From positions 14,384,001 through 14,448,000 of the forward strand of contig NC_088316.1 in NCBI RefSeq assembly GCF_910592395.1: a stretch of 64,000 bases of DNA, written 5' to 3'. Made by a program: the position numbers and the translations under genes. Shown here piece after piece: positions 38,201-53,200 of this stretch. How positions within the stretch are numbered: the first letter of the stretch is position 1; the number at the start of each line of letters is the position of its first letter. The stretch comes from Lineus longissimus (taxonomy: Eukaryota > Nemertea > Pilidiophora > Heteronemertea > Lineidae). Below the pieces are notes generated by a model, which saw nothing but the letters and a program-made list of their open reading frames with translations, was not told the DNA's origin and did not search any database.

Positions 38201-41200
38201 AATATGATTGAGATTTTAATATTTGATGATAGACATGAGGAGTTTCTAGACTGTTGCTTGAACAATGTTGAAAGGCAATTTTATAATAATGATTTGTTGC
38301 ACTCTTGGTGTCGCACGTTTAAAACTTCTACGCTATGCTGAACAAGTTCTTGGTGATCGCTTTTTAACAAGATCACCGGCCGTGCCTGGGAAATGACATT
38401 CATTTATACCTTTGAGGAACTTAATCGTCTTTGCATCATGCCACCAGCTTTCCTGTCCACCCCAAAATGCCTATTCAACAATCCTGGGGAGGATTAATAT
38501 CACAGTTTTCCATCCCAGGTTGCCAGCCAAGGTTAAGGAGGCTATACGTCTCCCTCAGCAACATATGACTTGATAATTTTTTAACCCAGTATTGCTCGTG
38601 ACATGATATTTTATTCCCAAAGAGATGATGTTTTACCCCAATGCATGATAGTAGCCTAATTCTGATACTTGGCATCAGAATTCGATCGCATCAGTCTGTG
38701 CAGTGGTGGCACGTAGGCTATTTCTCCTCTTACCATTCTATTCCTGGCTGCAAATCCCTGATGTTTTCATGCAAGGTCAGTTCCAGAAGATGCTGTGTAA
38801 CCTCATCTCCAATATATCCCATTGCGACAATCTCTATTTATATCGCGATATCATAGAACACGTACGTCCATAATTTTTCTGATATTCTTTTCAGATCTTT
38901 TGATGTTTTTGTCGCCAACATAATCTCTAAGTCTGTCACCAATAGAAAAATACTAAAGAAAACCTTGCCAGGAATTCTAAAGAATACTGGCTTTCTTGAC
39001 TTCCCACTTTTTTATTGGACACGGAGAAAGAGATAGGTTCAATTCAAATTAGATTGACGGTTATTGAGGAAAGGACTGGGCTCCAAATATTGGGGTTCAA
39101 CCAAAAAGCAATAGATCAGCTTGCCTTTGTCTAACTTTTAGTGATAAATTTGTTTACTTTTTGGTTGGCGCATTGCTTTTGAAATGGCACTTGGAAGTGA
39201 AAGGAGAAATGATGATGGGGCCAGCAGGGTAATTGTTTCAGAGTCTTGAGCAAACTAAGCAGCTCTTATGCTCCTCTGAGGAGATTGGCTAATTTCACGG
39301 CTGATTTATCTGAAATATCTCCAATCTACGACCATACTTGCCAAATTGATGGAATAGATCACTTACACGTGGCCATTGGTGGTTTAGTAATGGCTGCGAT
39401 AGATCAAAGGAGATATAAACTGGGAGGAATTCTAGACACCAAATAGCATCATACACCTTGACTATCAGATTTGGTGTGATTTGTGAGAGGGTTAAGATTC
39501 TGATTGCTGCAGGAAAAGCCTTGCTGGGGCTGGAGAAATGACCAGAGATTACTTAGATGTTTGCCATTTGCTATGGTGTCACAGTCACTCTCACCTCAGT
39601 GATTAAAATATGAAGTCTATCATGATCATTAGTGATTTTTTTGGCCAATTAAGGCAGGTGGCCTCCTTGAAAATGTTAGACATGATAACTCCCATCATGT
39701 TTCTTAATCAAAGTGATGTCTGTCTGGCACTGTCATTACCTTATAGATCAAAATAAGGAGTGTACTGGCTTCGAACAGCTATCATACATACACCCAATTG
39801 ATTCCATTACGAGTTCTCCCATTAATGAAATTTGGACCGCCAATTGCCACAAATGGCTAAATTGTAGACTGTCAATTCTGATCAAGATCATTCCTTTGTA
39901 CCCTCAGAACTGCAATGTACAACCAGCACAGTGAAGTAGTTCCAATGAGGATTGCCAGCCTTCTTTTCAGAGGCAATATGGAGCTTTTTCCAAACTGATT
40001 AGATTGAGGACAGTTGCGTGTTCGAGATTTCTGCACGTACATTTTCATGCGACTGATTACCTCCTCTAAAAATATAGGTAAACAGTTCAACGAGATTAAC
40101 AGTGAATAACAAAGTTCATATCAAATTACGCGACTGTTACAAATTCACGTAGCAGAGAGGTGGAAAACCAATGTGATGTCGTATTGATGGCTTATTTATA
40201 AAAGCGGAAAGAATGATACAATCAAAAACAAGCACGGGTCATGTTGATGGTAAATATTTGAATAATCCTGCAGATAATTGATCTTCTGCATCAGTGGGAG
40301 TGATACAGTATCAGCTCTAGGAGTATTTACGGATTTTCGTGTTATCATGATGTTTTGTATGTGGGGTGGATCACGTCAATTTTTGACATGCAATCAGTCT
40401 ATTTACGATGTGTTGTGTTTTGTGGATGAGATCAATGGTAATGTAATTGGTTGTATTCAGTGACTTTGCTGTCATAAGCATTGATGAGAATGGCTGTAAA
40501 AATTTCTTTCTGCGGTTCAGATTTCTTGGGAGGGGGGCCTAACTACAAACTACTTGTTTCCTGCCTCATTTATTAGAACACTTCTGGAAACAGACTCGCC
40601 CAATCGGCAGTTTCTTCTTAATTGGTACTGGAGGTGTGATGTCAACAATTTCTTCTTTCCCATTTCTTGTAGAAATATTGAATGTGTACCTTATCAATAT
40701 TATAGATTTCAATATGAGTCCAGAATAAAGTGTTGGGTATCATATTGTGTGCCGCCTTGAGCCATGAAATCAATATAGCTTAGTGATTGATGTTTGTTGG
40801 TAAACAATATACAGGTTATGTTGTTGGTTTTCAACCTATTTGCGGTTAGTTTGTAATGTTTGTATGTTTTTCAGCAGGACTTGAGTTGTTTGAGTTGTTT
40901 TGGAAAAAAAGATGGGATGGTGAGATTTTCCGAGGCCTGCTGTTAGCTTGTGGAACATTCTTGGACTTTTTGTCCTTGGCGGCTGTGTGGAACCTGTACT
41001 AAATGGAATGAAGTTTTTGCGAATTGCAAAAATTATTATCAAGGCACAAAAGTAATAGTTGGAAAGCTATGCTGTAATTATGACAATGGCTGAGGCTTTT
41101 TAAAATAGAAAAAAAGGACATTTTTTAAAGGAGGCATGTATGCCACTCACCGATTCGAGAAAGTTCTAGTAAGTGTCTGGCTCAAACTTTGCTCTGCTAT

Positions 41201-44200
41201 TTTTGGCATCCGATAACGAATCATAAAGTCAATATTAAGTTGAATATCTAAATATTCCATTATAATTGAAAGGTTTCTTCATCCCCAAGGCGAAATCAAC
41301 ACTTAGCAAAGAAAAACCGATCGAGTTATCAATACGCGATATGGCTTCCTTGTCTTTGAAATTTTAGGTAAATTGATTGATTATTTTACTACTTTAGCCC
41401 TCAATTTACTTTTACTGGATTCAGCATGCAGAGGTGGTTTTATGGGGGTTGGGAAGGTGACCTGATCGGGTAGGGAACTTGACGGGCTGTTGGTTTGATA
41501 TTCAAATGCCTAAGGCTTGTGATTCATCTGCACATGTTTCTTGACCTACTTATCATCGAGTTGTTGTCACTATTTCATCCTCTAACTAAGCCGATAAACC
41601 AATATGAAGCACCTGGTAACCTGATCTAGGGCTAAGTTCTGTTTTGCTTTAAAAGACAACAACATCTTTCGTAAAGAAAAGCGGATGAGGATATTATGGT
41701 GAGAAATCCAACCACCGGTTCTCTAGGATGTCTGTGACCAGAAATCTTATTCTAATATTGGATATTGGTGTTTGCCTAGAGATATGGAGATATCCAGAGA
41801 ACAAGCAAGATATTAGAATTTGTAAGAAAAATAATATCTTAGACACCAGATTGGCTATTCCTAGGGAAAAGTGGATTCTTCCAACTGAAACAAACTTTGT
41901 TCTTCTATTGGCTTTTGAAAAGGTTTAAGATGTTTACTTTCTCTTGCTTGGAGCATTCAGATGTCATTGGAAAATGTTCCCATCTTAGCTGGACTTGAGC
42001 TAGTTGAATAAGAAGAGGAGGGCCTGTCCGTGCCTAGATATCTCCTCTACTAATGTTTCCGTAAAGGAGTTTGGTACCATTGGTTACATCTCTTGCCTTG
42101 GGTTCTTGGATGTTATCAGCAAAGTTCTGTGTTTCATAGTTTTCATAACGGATATGGTAAAAGGTGATAACATTCTTTGATGACCTGAGGGTCACTTGGC
42201 AGTGTTGACAACCATTTCCAATTCTGTTGCCCTTCAACTCTTCCGAGGCCATTTGCGCGTAGCCATGTCGATTCCTCTTTAGCGTCGATTCAATACTTGT
42301 CACCAAAACATGTCAACTGTCCATTGGCAATTCATCTATTCCCGAGAGGCGCTTTTGTGGATAATTAATCAGGGAATGAGTTAATTGAAACGAGACAGAA
42401 ACTATAATCCATCTTCTGCAGCGCTGTCACGCTACGATGGGAGGGGTCTGTCGCATTCATGTATTAGGCCAACTTACCAACATATCATCAGTCTATCAGT
42501 CTGTATCTGCTTGAACTTTTGCACACAGAATCCAATTTGCTTGAAGCATTATCCAGCTATTCCATAAAAAGCAATTAGCGTCATCGATATCTAACAAATT
42601 GTTCGTATTTATCATTTTAGCTTTGGAAGACCTGTATGCATTCCACTACACGAACCCTGAGCTCACCACACCCAAGTCGTATGGATGGGACTTCTTTGAT
42701 CTTCAGTCTGAATACCTTCGGATGGGGGTACCAAACGAGAATTGGGTGCTCACGCATATCAATAAAGACTATGAGGTAGGTATTAATAAATGCCTCTTAC
42801 TTTTATACGATACAGCTGTTATAACACAATTGACACCAGCCATATATATTTTGGATATATTGCTGCCTCTTACTTTTATACGATACAGCTGTTATAACAC
42901 AATTGACACCAGCCATATATATTTTGGATATATTGCTGCCTCTTACTTTTATACGATACAGCTGTTATAACACAATTGACACCAGCCATATATATTTTGG
43001 ATATATTGCTGCCTCTTACTTATATACGATACAGCTGTTATAACACAATTGACACCAGCCATATATATTTTGGATATATTGCTGCCTCTTACTTTTATAC
43101 GATACAGCTGTTATAACACAATTGACACCAGCCATATATATTTTGGATATATTGCTGCCTCTTACTTTTATACGATACAGCTGTTATAACACAATTGACA
43201 CCAGCCATATATATTTTGGATATATTGCTTTGGAAATTGGAAATCAGACATCGATCTATTTACGGCTCAATATCTCTCTCCTTGGCAATATTTTTCAGCT
43301 TGGGGCCAAAATGAGAAATATCACAATCCTACATGTAATTAGCCCAGTTGATAATGTTAAGCCCTTTGGCTACAGTATACACTGCTGATTATAGTTGCTT
43401 TTACACGAGGACGGTTTTAGCCCTCCTCACCTCGAGCCACTTGAAGCCAGATCACCTGTAACTGGCTTTGCGCTGTCTACACGGAGACGGATCAAATCGC
43501 CGGCCCCAGGTCAGTTCAGGCCACTTAAATCACTAACCCGTCGCATGGTGGCGCATGTGACTCTTCTTTCGGTGCGCAATACTCGATTTTAGTACCGTGC
43601 GCAAAGTGACTCGAGGCCAGATCGGTTCTACACGAGAGATTAAGCGTCTTGAAGTGGCTCCAACCTGCCTCAAGTGACTCGAGACTGCAGTGCTAACGCG
43701 CCTCGGGTCAGGTCACTTGGAGACGGTTCTATTTCGTTCTACACGGTAAAAATTATCCTGACCCGCCTCGAGCTGGCTCGAAGCTGGTTCCAACTGTCCT
43801 CGTGTAGAAAGGCCTTATATCTAGTGTGAACCCTAGAGTACAATTCCATGTGGGAACACTCTGAAGCTCTGCTGACTTGGCACAGGAGGCAACGTTTTCA
43901 TTTCAAGTCAAATTTATGTCCATAAAGGACTTTCCTACCACAAAATAAGTTGTCAGAATGTAGTGACACACTGTTGAGTGAAGTTTTTCAATTATTTCGG
44001 TCAAAAGAAATGCTGTCTTTGTTTGGCATGTGCCGGTTTAATTTGAAAAATAATCCACAGAGAATGCTCCAAGATGTGCCGTCTTGAAATTAGTTGCTGT
44101 CACATCTCCGCATAATCTTGTCAGGCTGAGACATGGTTTCAAAAAATCAGCCAATCACACAAAGAAGTTATGCCAGCTTTAATTGTACTGATGTCTTTTG

Positions 44201-47200
44201 GGAAATTTCTCAGATGTTCCTGTTTCAACATTTGCAAAAGTAATTAAGTGCGAGTTGAAAAGTTAGCAGGTAGTCGAAATTCCTTCTCGGCCATAATAGC
44301 AAAGTTAAACTAATCTCAATAAAAAGTTCTTTTATGTGATTTATTTCTGTTCGATTATCCCATCAATCAACTGGGATTCTCTTCTGCGACTTCCATTATG
44401 GTATGATAAATGATTCTACCCTTTATAATATGTTCTCAGACATGCTTGTGACTTTCCATGCACGAGTTGTTTTGGATCCAATTCCGACTTTGATCCATCG
44501 ATATTTACGGTATAAAGAATATCTTTTTTATTCAAAAACTGAATCGCTAAATGATTTAAGAGAGAGTTAGTTGGTTTTGACATTTTAATCATTTCTGCGG
44601 TCTTGTCTCAATCTTGTGCAGAGTTCTAAGAGGTATTCGGTCCACTTTCCTAATTCATGTTTGGAGCAGGGTATGAGGTCACAGTCAGCTCATGCTCTTC
44701 CCCACAGGACAGCCCAATGGTCTGCTGCTCTTACATGAATGTTCTCTGATGACTTCATTGATTTCTGGTCGCCCTCCTTTTCGTCTTCTTTCCATTTGAG
44801 ACCCACCTTTGAGATGCTGTTATGGTCCCTCATATCGACTAGTACAGCCCCGAAAATCTCCCCTGGCTGTCATCAATGCCAGCCAAGTCACCGTTAAGAG
44901 AACCGGAAATCGTCCCGGTTCAAAGCGGAAGCCCTGTGCTAAAGCTGTCAAGAAAACATCCAGACACAATATACTGTTGCAATAAACCTTCTGCCGTTCG
45001 TTATTGTTGTGTCATAATAAGAAGTCGACTTCCCCTAGCAGATGAAACCCAAGCCATCTGCATAAACGTCATCATTTCTACATGATTTATGAGAACAAGT
45101 CGTCAACGGTCACAGATTGTGGACGATTCCTTCCAATACCAGTCCTTGCTACCTCCGATAGTCCTCTTCGTTCCGCAGGGAATGTCCATTAAGAATAATC
45201 TATTGCAGAATAAGAGTTTTTCATCATTCGTGCACAAATATGATAAAGACGTGGGTCTTTCTTTCGCAACCGGGGACATTACACCAATTTCCGGTGCTAA
45301 CGGAGTCAATGCCGTAAGGACGTGTTTCTGCGGCCGCGGAATATCTCATTTGAATCTAATATGCTTTCGTTAGCTTGTAACATTGCTGTGTCTTTGGTAT
45401 AAATGGTTTGAAAGGAACTCTTTTGCGCAAGGAAAAGAAAAAAATGCCTGTTAAGAATGACACAGTGGGGGTTGTGTCACCAGATTGCATGTATTGAAGT
45501 CGTTTTGTGACAGGTCCAGTCCTGTGTAATGAGTTTGCCGAAATTTGAATGTGGTGACATCTGGTGTTTCAAAAGCTAACCTTATCACTTCGACCTGCGG
45601 CATGGTCTGTCAGTGCATGAGCTCTTCCCTTTTTGACAAATCTTCAAGATAAATGGCAATGGCAAAAATCTTATTTTGAATTCTTTCCTTTATGGACACT
45701 GTCGACATAAAAAGAAATCTATCACGACATTAGGCAGCAGGATTCTAGCATTGATACCTCTTCTTAATGGAAAACTAAGATCCATCATCTGACACCTGCA
45801 ACCCTACATTTATTAAACGTTATCAATAAAAACAATATCCTACTCTAGAGTATTGATGTTCAATGGGATTCCATTAATATTATTTATGTAAATCAATTCC
45901 TTATCGGATGGCCGAAAAGATTTGCTTGATCGATGGCCATTTTCGTTTTGCCGTCTTGTCGTCTCTAGTTTCTTTTGGTTATGATTAATTTTGTATAAAA
46001 AATTATGTTTGATCATGAGATTCCAATGGTATTGTTTATGAGAATTGATGTATTCTGATTGTGAGCAAAAGAATTGGCCATTTCAATTTTTTCATCAAAG
46101 AGGAAAGCTCGATCCATTAGTTTATACACCTGATGGCTAAAATTCTCGTTAAAGTGATATATGACCGTTGTCTTACAGATAATGTGTTGAAAAAACTCCC
46201 CAAAAACGTTTTTTTCCGATCATTTGGCCAATTATATGATTGATAAAAAAAGTTTATCTTTAAAAAAAGGTAATGAATTGCCGTACAACACTATCAACTT
46301 TGTCTTAATTTGCTCCATACTACTTTGTATTATCCAGATCAGAGAAAATAATGATAGTCATACCGGTAATACCAACAATCTAGATTATTTTTCTTTGAAG
46401 ATACGCCTACATTTATTGAACATTTATGGTGAATGTCTTGTAAACTGTGTTCAATCATCATTAGTGGGAATGGCTCGGATTACTTATAGACCAATTCTTT
46501 ACCTGATATCAAATCTTGCTTCGTTTAGCATCCTTTGTGCGAATGTCAGATATCATAGTTGATTGAGAGGTTTGCTCTCCATCTCACCGTGCTCTTTTTA
46601 TCGAGCAATACTCTTGGATGTCACAATCTCCCTCCTCAGACCAACTCCACTTCTCCCCACTTACATGATTGCTGCTTCATCCAAGATGGTTTCATCACAG
46701 AATCAGGCTGAAAAAAGTTCTTGAATCTTAGTCTTTAGATACTGTAAACTAGGAGGGCCGAATTTACAAAGGGTGTTTGCTTAAAACAGCGTTTAATGTC
46801 TGAATAGACAGAGTCAGGGCCTTGCAGGGTTTCTTCATGAAAACCGCATTAGGCCCTGAAACTGATTATGTAGAATTTACACGCGTCTAACTCTCAAACA
46901 CCCTTCGTAAATTCGGCCCGGAACGTTTTGTGTGCCTATTTCCACAGGTAATGGTGAAAATGTGTGGCAGCGAAAAAGGAAAATCTAACTCAAATTTCTG
47001 TTACAGGGTTTTCAAAATATTAAACTGAAAGTTACACAAAAGTTGAAATTTCACAAAATTGCGAAATATAATGGGCGCGAACATTGCCGGGTTAACAGTT
47101 TCTCAAAGAACCACATGCGTACCCTTTTCGTCCTGCTTTTGAATGCTGCTATAAGTAGAGTCTTTGATTAGCTTCAACCCCTAAACTCCTCATCAAAGGA

Positions 47201-50200
47201 TTTTATGATCTCTTTTACAAACTAATTATCTCAGTTTCAACATGAATCCTAGTGTGTGGGAGAGAGATGGCTATTAAAGTTGCATGTGATACCACTTTCT
47301 TTCTGCTGGAGTGCCTGCAGAGTGGATTGAGCAGCAGAGTTATAATGATTATGCTGTACAAAGCAGCTCTCAGAAAGTCATGTTTTTGAAAAATACCATT
47401 TTGGTGTCAGGAGAAATTCAGCAACATGGTTTGATAAAGTTTGAATCATTGTGTGCTCTATCCCTAAATCTCTGTTTAAAAATTGTTGACGTGTTGAAGA
47501 AACTGCCCCAAAAAGATGAGAAATCCTGTTTTGTCTGGCCCAGTGACCAAAGAAACAAATATTTGTTGTGGCCTACTGATGGATCAGAGAGTCGTATATA
47601 AAATTAATGATATCATCTTCTGGCTAAGAGAAGATAGAATATGGGGGATTGCTGGGCAATGAAAAATGATATTGAGGCGGAGTATTTATGAGGAGTGGTA
47701 TCATAGATAGTCAATACGGAGAAGTAATCACCTAATGTGTTCCGATGGTTGCTAATCCAAGACTATATTCCCCGTTATATTTTCTGTCTATCACGTTCTT
47801 ATGCCTATTTCTCATTTATGTGATGAGGTGAGGAAAGAAGGATGGGAGTAGGATTACTAAGCAGATTTGCTTTTTGTTGCGGTATATTCATTTGCAGTCG
47901 TTTGTGAGGCCAAATTGATGGACAGTGCCCCTCTTTTAGGGACACAAAAGATTAAGGCGATTCGAAATGACAGTGATTTGGTGAAATATGTTCTCCAATC
48001 ATGGTTTCTGCCAGTTAAACAAATTTTGGTTCAGCAATATTGTTGCCCTCCCAGCACCACAGTCGGTATCAAAGCAATTGATGATTAATCAAGTCATATA
48101 TGAGTTTCTGATTCAAACCCTTTTCCATGCCCTCCACATGTTCATCAGGGCAAATCTCTCTAACTGATCTGCACCAGACTTTCAAACAGGTAATGAGAAG
48201 GTACATTTGCTCAGGCGGAGAAAATGTAAGGAGACTAAAGCACTGGCCATGCGAAATCGCCTTTATGTGCTGTTGGTTGTTTAACCACTGCTGCTCTCTA
48301 CCACATGGGGATAACCAGGCATAATTGCCCATGTCCAATGCCTGATAGTAACATTCACTGAACGGAAACGAGATGATCTCTCTGATTTATTGCGACATGT
48401 TCCAGTCGTCACGATAGAAGGAACTCTGCCTAATTTCATCGCGGTCTCTGATCAATTGGTCCAACATATTCTACGATCAAATCAAGCCACTTTCTCCACT
48501 TTGATGACTCCTTAATGAAAGGAATGCATCTGGCATGTCTGCTCACTTCGGGGGCTACGGATGATGTAGAGAGTGGCGGTTTCTGTCTTATATGACATGT
48601 CTGGTAGTAGTGGGTTCTCTTGATAGTCTAAGGTTCAGTTATCAGTTTCACTCTGATTGTAGCGCATTGTGCTTGGGAACAGGGTAATTATCGTTAGCAG
48701 GAAATTAGTTTTGTAAGGCAGGAGTGATTGCTCAAATATTGGTTATCATAATCGGTTTCCAGACTGTTCACTCCAATAGATTGGGGAAACGAGTTCAAGG
48801 ATGTATAGATTATCATTGAATATGCAATAACAAATTTTGCTCTGGTACGAATCAAGTTTGAATCCTTTCACTTTGCTTCCATTTTCCTTGTCAGTAACCT
48901 TGATCCCTCCTTGTGACTAATCCACATTGACATGGATATACAATCTTGCTCTTGACGATAGAGTATTTAAGATGCAGAAGACGATAGCTGACAATCTTCT
49001 ATGACAGTTCTTGATACTGCGTCAGGGTTATGTTTGAACTATTATCAACATATTCTTGGATATGAACAAGTTTTCACACTTTTTCAATAGGAGGATGGTA
49101 AAAAAATGAAACAGAAATGACATTTAAGGCTTAAGTTGTATCCATCATTTCAAAGCTATACTGATAGCACTGTTCACATTATGGTGGGGAAGTTCTTGAA
49201 AGGTCGACAGACAGAATTCTCGACTACTGACAATACATGTGTACAATGTCTCACCTTAAAAAAAAAAGAGGGAACCTTTCTTCTTCGTTTTAGCCTCTAG
49301 TTGGCTATCGAAAAATAATGCCTCAACAATAGAGATAAAGATGAACGCCGAGACAGACACATCATCCTTCCTGACTTGACCAACTTTTGCTCCAGCAGAT
49401 AAGGCACGATTCTGTATGCTTTTGTTGTTCTTTGTCAACAATGTCATGTCTCTAGACAGAAAGAAGAAGCAGTCCCTCATACCATTTGGAAGGAACACAG
49501 CATGCCATTTGAGCAATGGACCCTTTGAGATTTTTTGCTTTTGGCAGAATCTAGAGGATAGCAGCCACAACTGAACTCAGCCCCTTACGGCAGTTTACAG
49601 CAAATGGTTTGACTCTATCAACATATCCAGTCCGTGTTGTTTGCTTGGGTGATACACATTATTGCTTGTTGATGAGTCCTAAATCATATCTGTTGTCATG
49701 TGTCATTGGTCATACTAAATAAACAGATCATCCGGTGTGGATCTGCACTGTTGGCGTCTCATTGGTGTTTAAACCAGTCACCACAGATGTGGCCTATGGC
49801 ATTTCAGTTTGTCTGAGTAGAATCTCAAATGTACGGTCATCACTCCGTATGCTGAAGTGATTGCCAATGGTATGTATGGGACGTGGAGTCATGAGTTGGC
49901 GGCAAGGCATGGTGATGATGATTATAAACTCAAAGAATTGATCAATTGACCAAGAGCAATCTCATCACCACCAAATGGAGGAAAGCTGCCTTAGGGAGGT
50001 ATAAACCTGGATTGTTCACTGTGTGGTGCAGCGTCCCTCTCAGATTGTGGCGAAGGGATTCCGATGGTGAGCTCTGTTTGAAGGAGATAAAGATAAATAG
50101 TCCTGTTATTCTGATGTCACCATAATAGAGATTGGGGAGAATTTGTAAACATTGGCAAGAATAATGACATTTGAACATGTTGAATCATCTATTTAAAAAT

Positions 50201-53200
50201 TTCTTTCCAGCATGTAACTGTTGTTTATTACAACTTTGATCAACGCTGCTGGTCCTGATGACAGAGTATTTGGGGGAGAGGAAAATGACAAGAGTTACTT
50301 TCGGAATCCGTCCACACTAGAGAATTTCAATCCCACGCCTGACTTAAGTGCATCGTGATAATGAGCTCATGCCCTTGTCTACCCCGACGTGTCAACTACC
50401 GAGATAAATGTGTTATCTGTGTTGATAATTGATGATGAACCTTTTTATTCCTCACCTCCTATGCGCTGTGCATCATAATCACCAAAAGAAGGGCAGAAGT
50501 GATGAATTGGTTTTGTCTCCTGATAGCTTATACTTAAAATGAGATATTTGTTGTTAATGTGATCTTAACTTTCTTTTCGCCTGTGATGCTATATTTGGGA
50601 GAAAGATGATGAGCTTTGATGAGCTTGCCTGATGAAGTCTTGTAGTTTATAGACAAAAATTTGAAAAACATTGATTTTTGAACTTCTATAGCTTGTGATA
50701 GTGGAACCTTCAAACCAAGCCAATGATATTCCTTAGATATTCTCTTAGGTCTTGTCAATATGACGAATCATCTGATGGGGACATTATCTGGGAACGAAAT
50801 CGTTTCCTTTATCAGAGTTTTTTTCTGTAATTGGTTGTGCGAGACAAAGCAGATGACAGTTAGTCGAGCTAATTCATAGGAGATCATGTTTTATCAAAAA
50901 GGATGCGGTTTTTTAGCAATACATCACGAGACTGCACCTGATCAACTTGTGGTGAATATGTCACGGTGTAGGTCTGTGTCTCGATCTAGTTATAAAGTTA
51001 TTAAGATCTGTGCCTCCATCTTCGCAACCCAGGTACGACTCCAGGCCTGGGAATGTGTTGCAGTTGTTTTGAGTTCAGAGTTTCCTTCTTCTAGATGCAG
51101 TTCTGTCCAAGGCTAATCTAGTCTAGCTTCTATTTCGGAATTTCCCATCTCCTGGATGCCTTGTCAGCTAAGGCTGCTCCAGCGACAACTGCCCGAGTTG
51201 TGCTTTTGAGTAAGTCTCCTTCAGATGAAAGCCTGACAATGGCCCATATCCTATACTATGAGGTCAATGTCAACAAGATAACACCTCCTATTAACAGGAA
51301 TAGCTGCCTCCATTGGTAATTTCCTACACATTGACGTAGAATAGTGATGCCATATTGGACATGATCGGTATTCTCTCCATCCCTCGGTCATTCCACATCC
51401 CTGGCCGCTGATCCATCAAAGAAACTAACCAGGACATTATCCACCTAATTAGCCGCCAAGGGAGTCATGCTGCGATTACTCATTCTTGTGGCCATGGATA
51501 AAATGTTATGGCTATTGTAGGGCTTTTGCATCTTATTTGGTATAGCATCTCTGAGCATTTTATAACAACCAGTACGTCGTAAAGAGAACTACCTTGCTGA
51601 CTGTGAAAGGTCCCTTGATTTCATGGCACCGTTTATGAGAGTTATCAATTCTACTCAAAGTCACGGGCAATTGCCAAAATGAAATTTACTCCAGTTGTCC
51701 TCAAGAGGCTGAACATGTTGCTTTCACTGCCTCGTTTGAATATCGAATAACTGGATGACCTTGAACCGATATCTTGAGCAGTTGCTCGCCAGGTCATTAA
51801 CGACTGACAAGCCATTGTCGATTTCTTCACTTCATCAGGTATATCACCACTTCGAGAGAAGTTTACGATCATTTAATTGACTAACGCATTATGCTCTCCA
51901 AGTGAAATGTGACAACACATTTGGGACTAAAACAGGAAGATGTGATTAGGAAATGACCTCTTTTGTCTTTTTAAAGCGCAGAGTGTTGGAAGGTGGTGAC
52001 AAGTGGGGATCACGCTTTGGGCTAAAAGTGTAGATCCCTGATATTTCACCATCCTGATTCACCTACTAGATGTGATTACTGTTACGGTCCCAGAATCCGA
52101 TACACGAATTTAATTGGGTGTTGCTGATTAAATCGCTTCCCAATCAGGTGTGATTTGAAAATGCTAGTACGTCGCAAATTACCCGCTTCAAAGTATGTTA
52201 TTACTTTTTGCGTCGATTGATTTCAATCTTGAGGAGGGTAATAGAAGAATGTTTGGTTGAAGTTTAATATTGCCTTGCGTGTAATCAGTGATTTAAGTAT
52301 TGACTGTTAGCTTTGAATTTTCCAATATAAGAAATCGTCAAGTTGTTAATTACTTTTGAAGCTAGTAATTTACCCCCAGTGTGATATATATGAGAGATCT
52401 TCAGGTTGTTGATTACATTTGAAGGCTGTAATTCCCCCTCCCCCTCTGGCTGGGGATGGTACATCTGAAAAAAGGCCTACAGGGACTTACCAATACCATT
52501 CTCTTTCAAGGCCCGACTTCAAGAATGGCTAAGTCCAGTTTTGGAATAGGCTTTGTACCAATTCTCCAAGGATCTGTGGATGAAATCATGTTAGGCAACC
52601 AGCTTCATACTCTGCTGTAGTTCTGGTGTTGACACATCTCATATTCTCTTCTTCGAGTCTATATCTTTCTCTCATTGCCGTTTGAGGCATGTACCATTGT
52701 TTACTTTCCGCGGACCTGAGGAGGCACGTCCTGGTCTGATTAAATAGATTGAAGAGATTTGGCATCAGATGTGTTTGTTCCCCATACCTCTCCAGGGAGG
52801 TGCAGCAGCTTCAAAACCATCATTAGAAGCAAGGCTCTGTCCTTGTCAACAGAAAGACTGCGGTTGTGTTTTCTCTTCATTTTGTCAGAGTTTCAAGCTT
52901 TTGGTCCAAAGCAATTAGGCCACGAAATCCATAGCTTGGTTACGTATGATGCTTTCCCTGGCCTGACCTTGACATTGAGGAGCCTGACCTTGACATTAAG
53001 GAGCCTGACCTTGACATTGACGAGCCTGACCTTGACATTGAGGAGCCTGACCTTGACATTGAGGAACAAAGGATGCAGCATTCAGGAAATGGGTGTGGAG
53101 TTAGCATCCCAGTTAGAAACTAATGTAGTGAACAGATGCAAACGCTGACCGCTTGGTGTCATAGTCGGTGAAGTCTGGAGCTACCGGTCTACAGCTTTCC

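Larger units (their letters stand above)
29337..42620 (+). other. MTMR intron 3 (13.3 kb)
   Basis: Holds a retroposon fragment (29432-29531), a tRNA-like SINE fragment (about 33205-33290), a degenerate 115-bp minisatellite (about 35700-36300) and a short CAA-rich tract near 37290. No further gene is supported. The longest open frame (32488-32889) has no known motif or biased composition. Confidence 0.7.

Noticed and set aside
42599-42970. Exon 4 extended through the minisatellite as a single 123-codon protein.
   Set aside because: The conserved protein ends at the GAG|GTAGGT donor and continues in frame at 55891. The extension is repeat read-through.
52759-53148. 129-codon open frame on the + strand.
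   Set aside because: Half of it is translation of the 21-bp minisatellite; no splice context or family motif.
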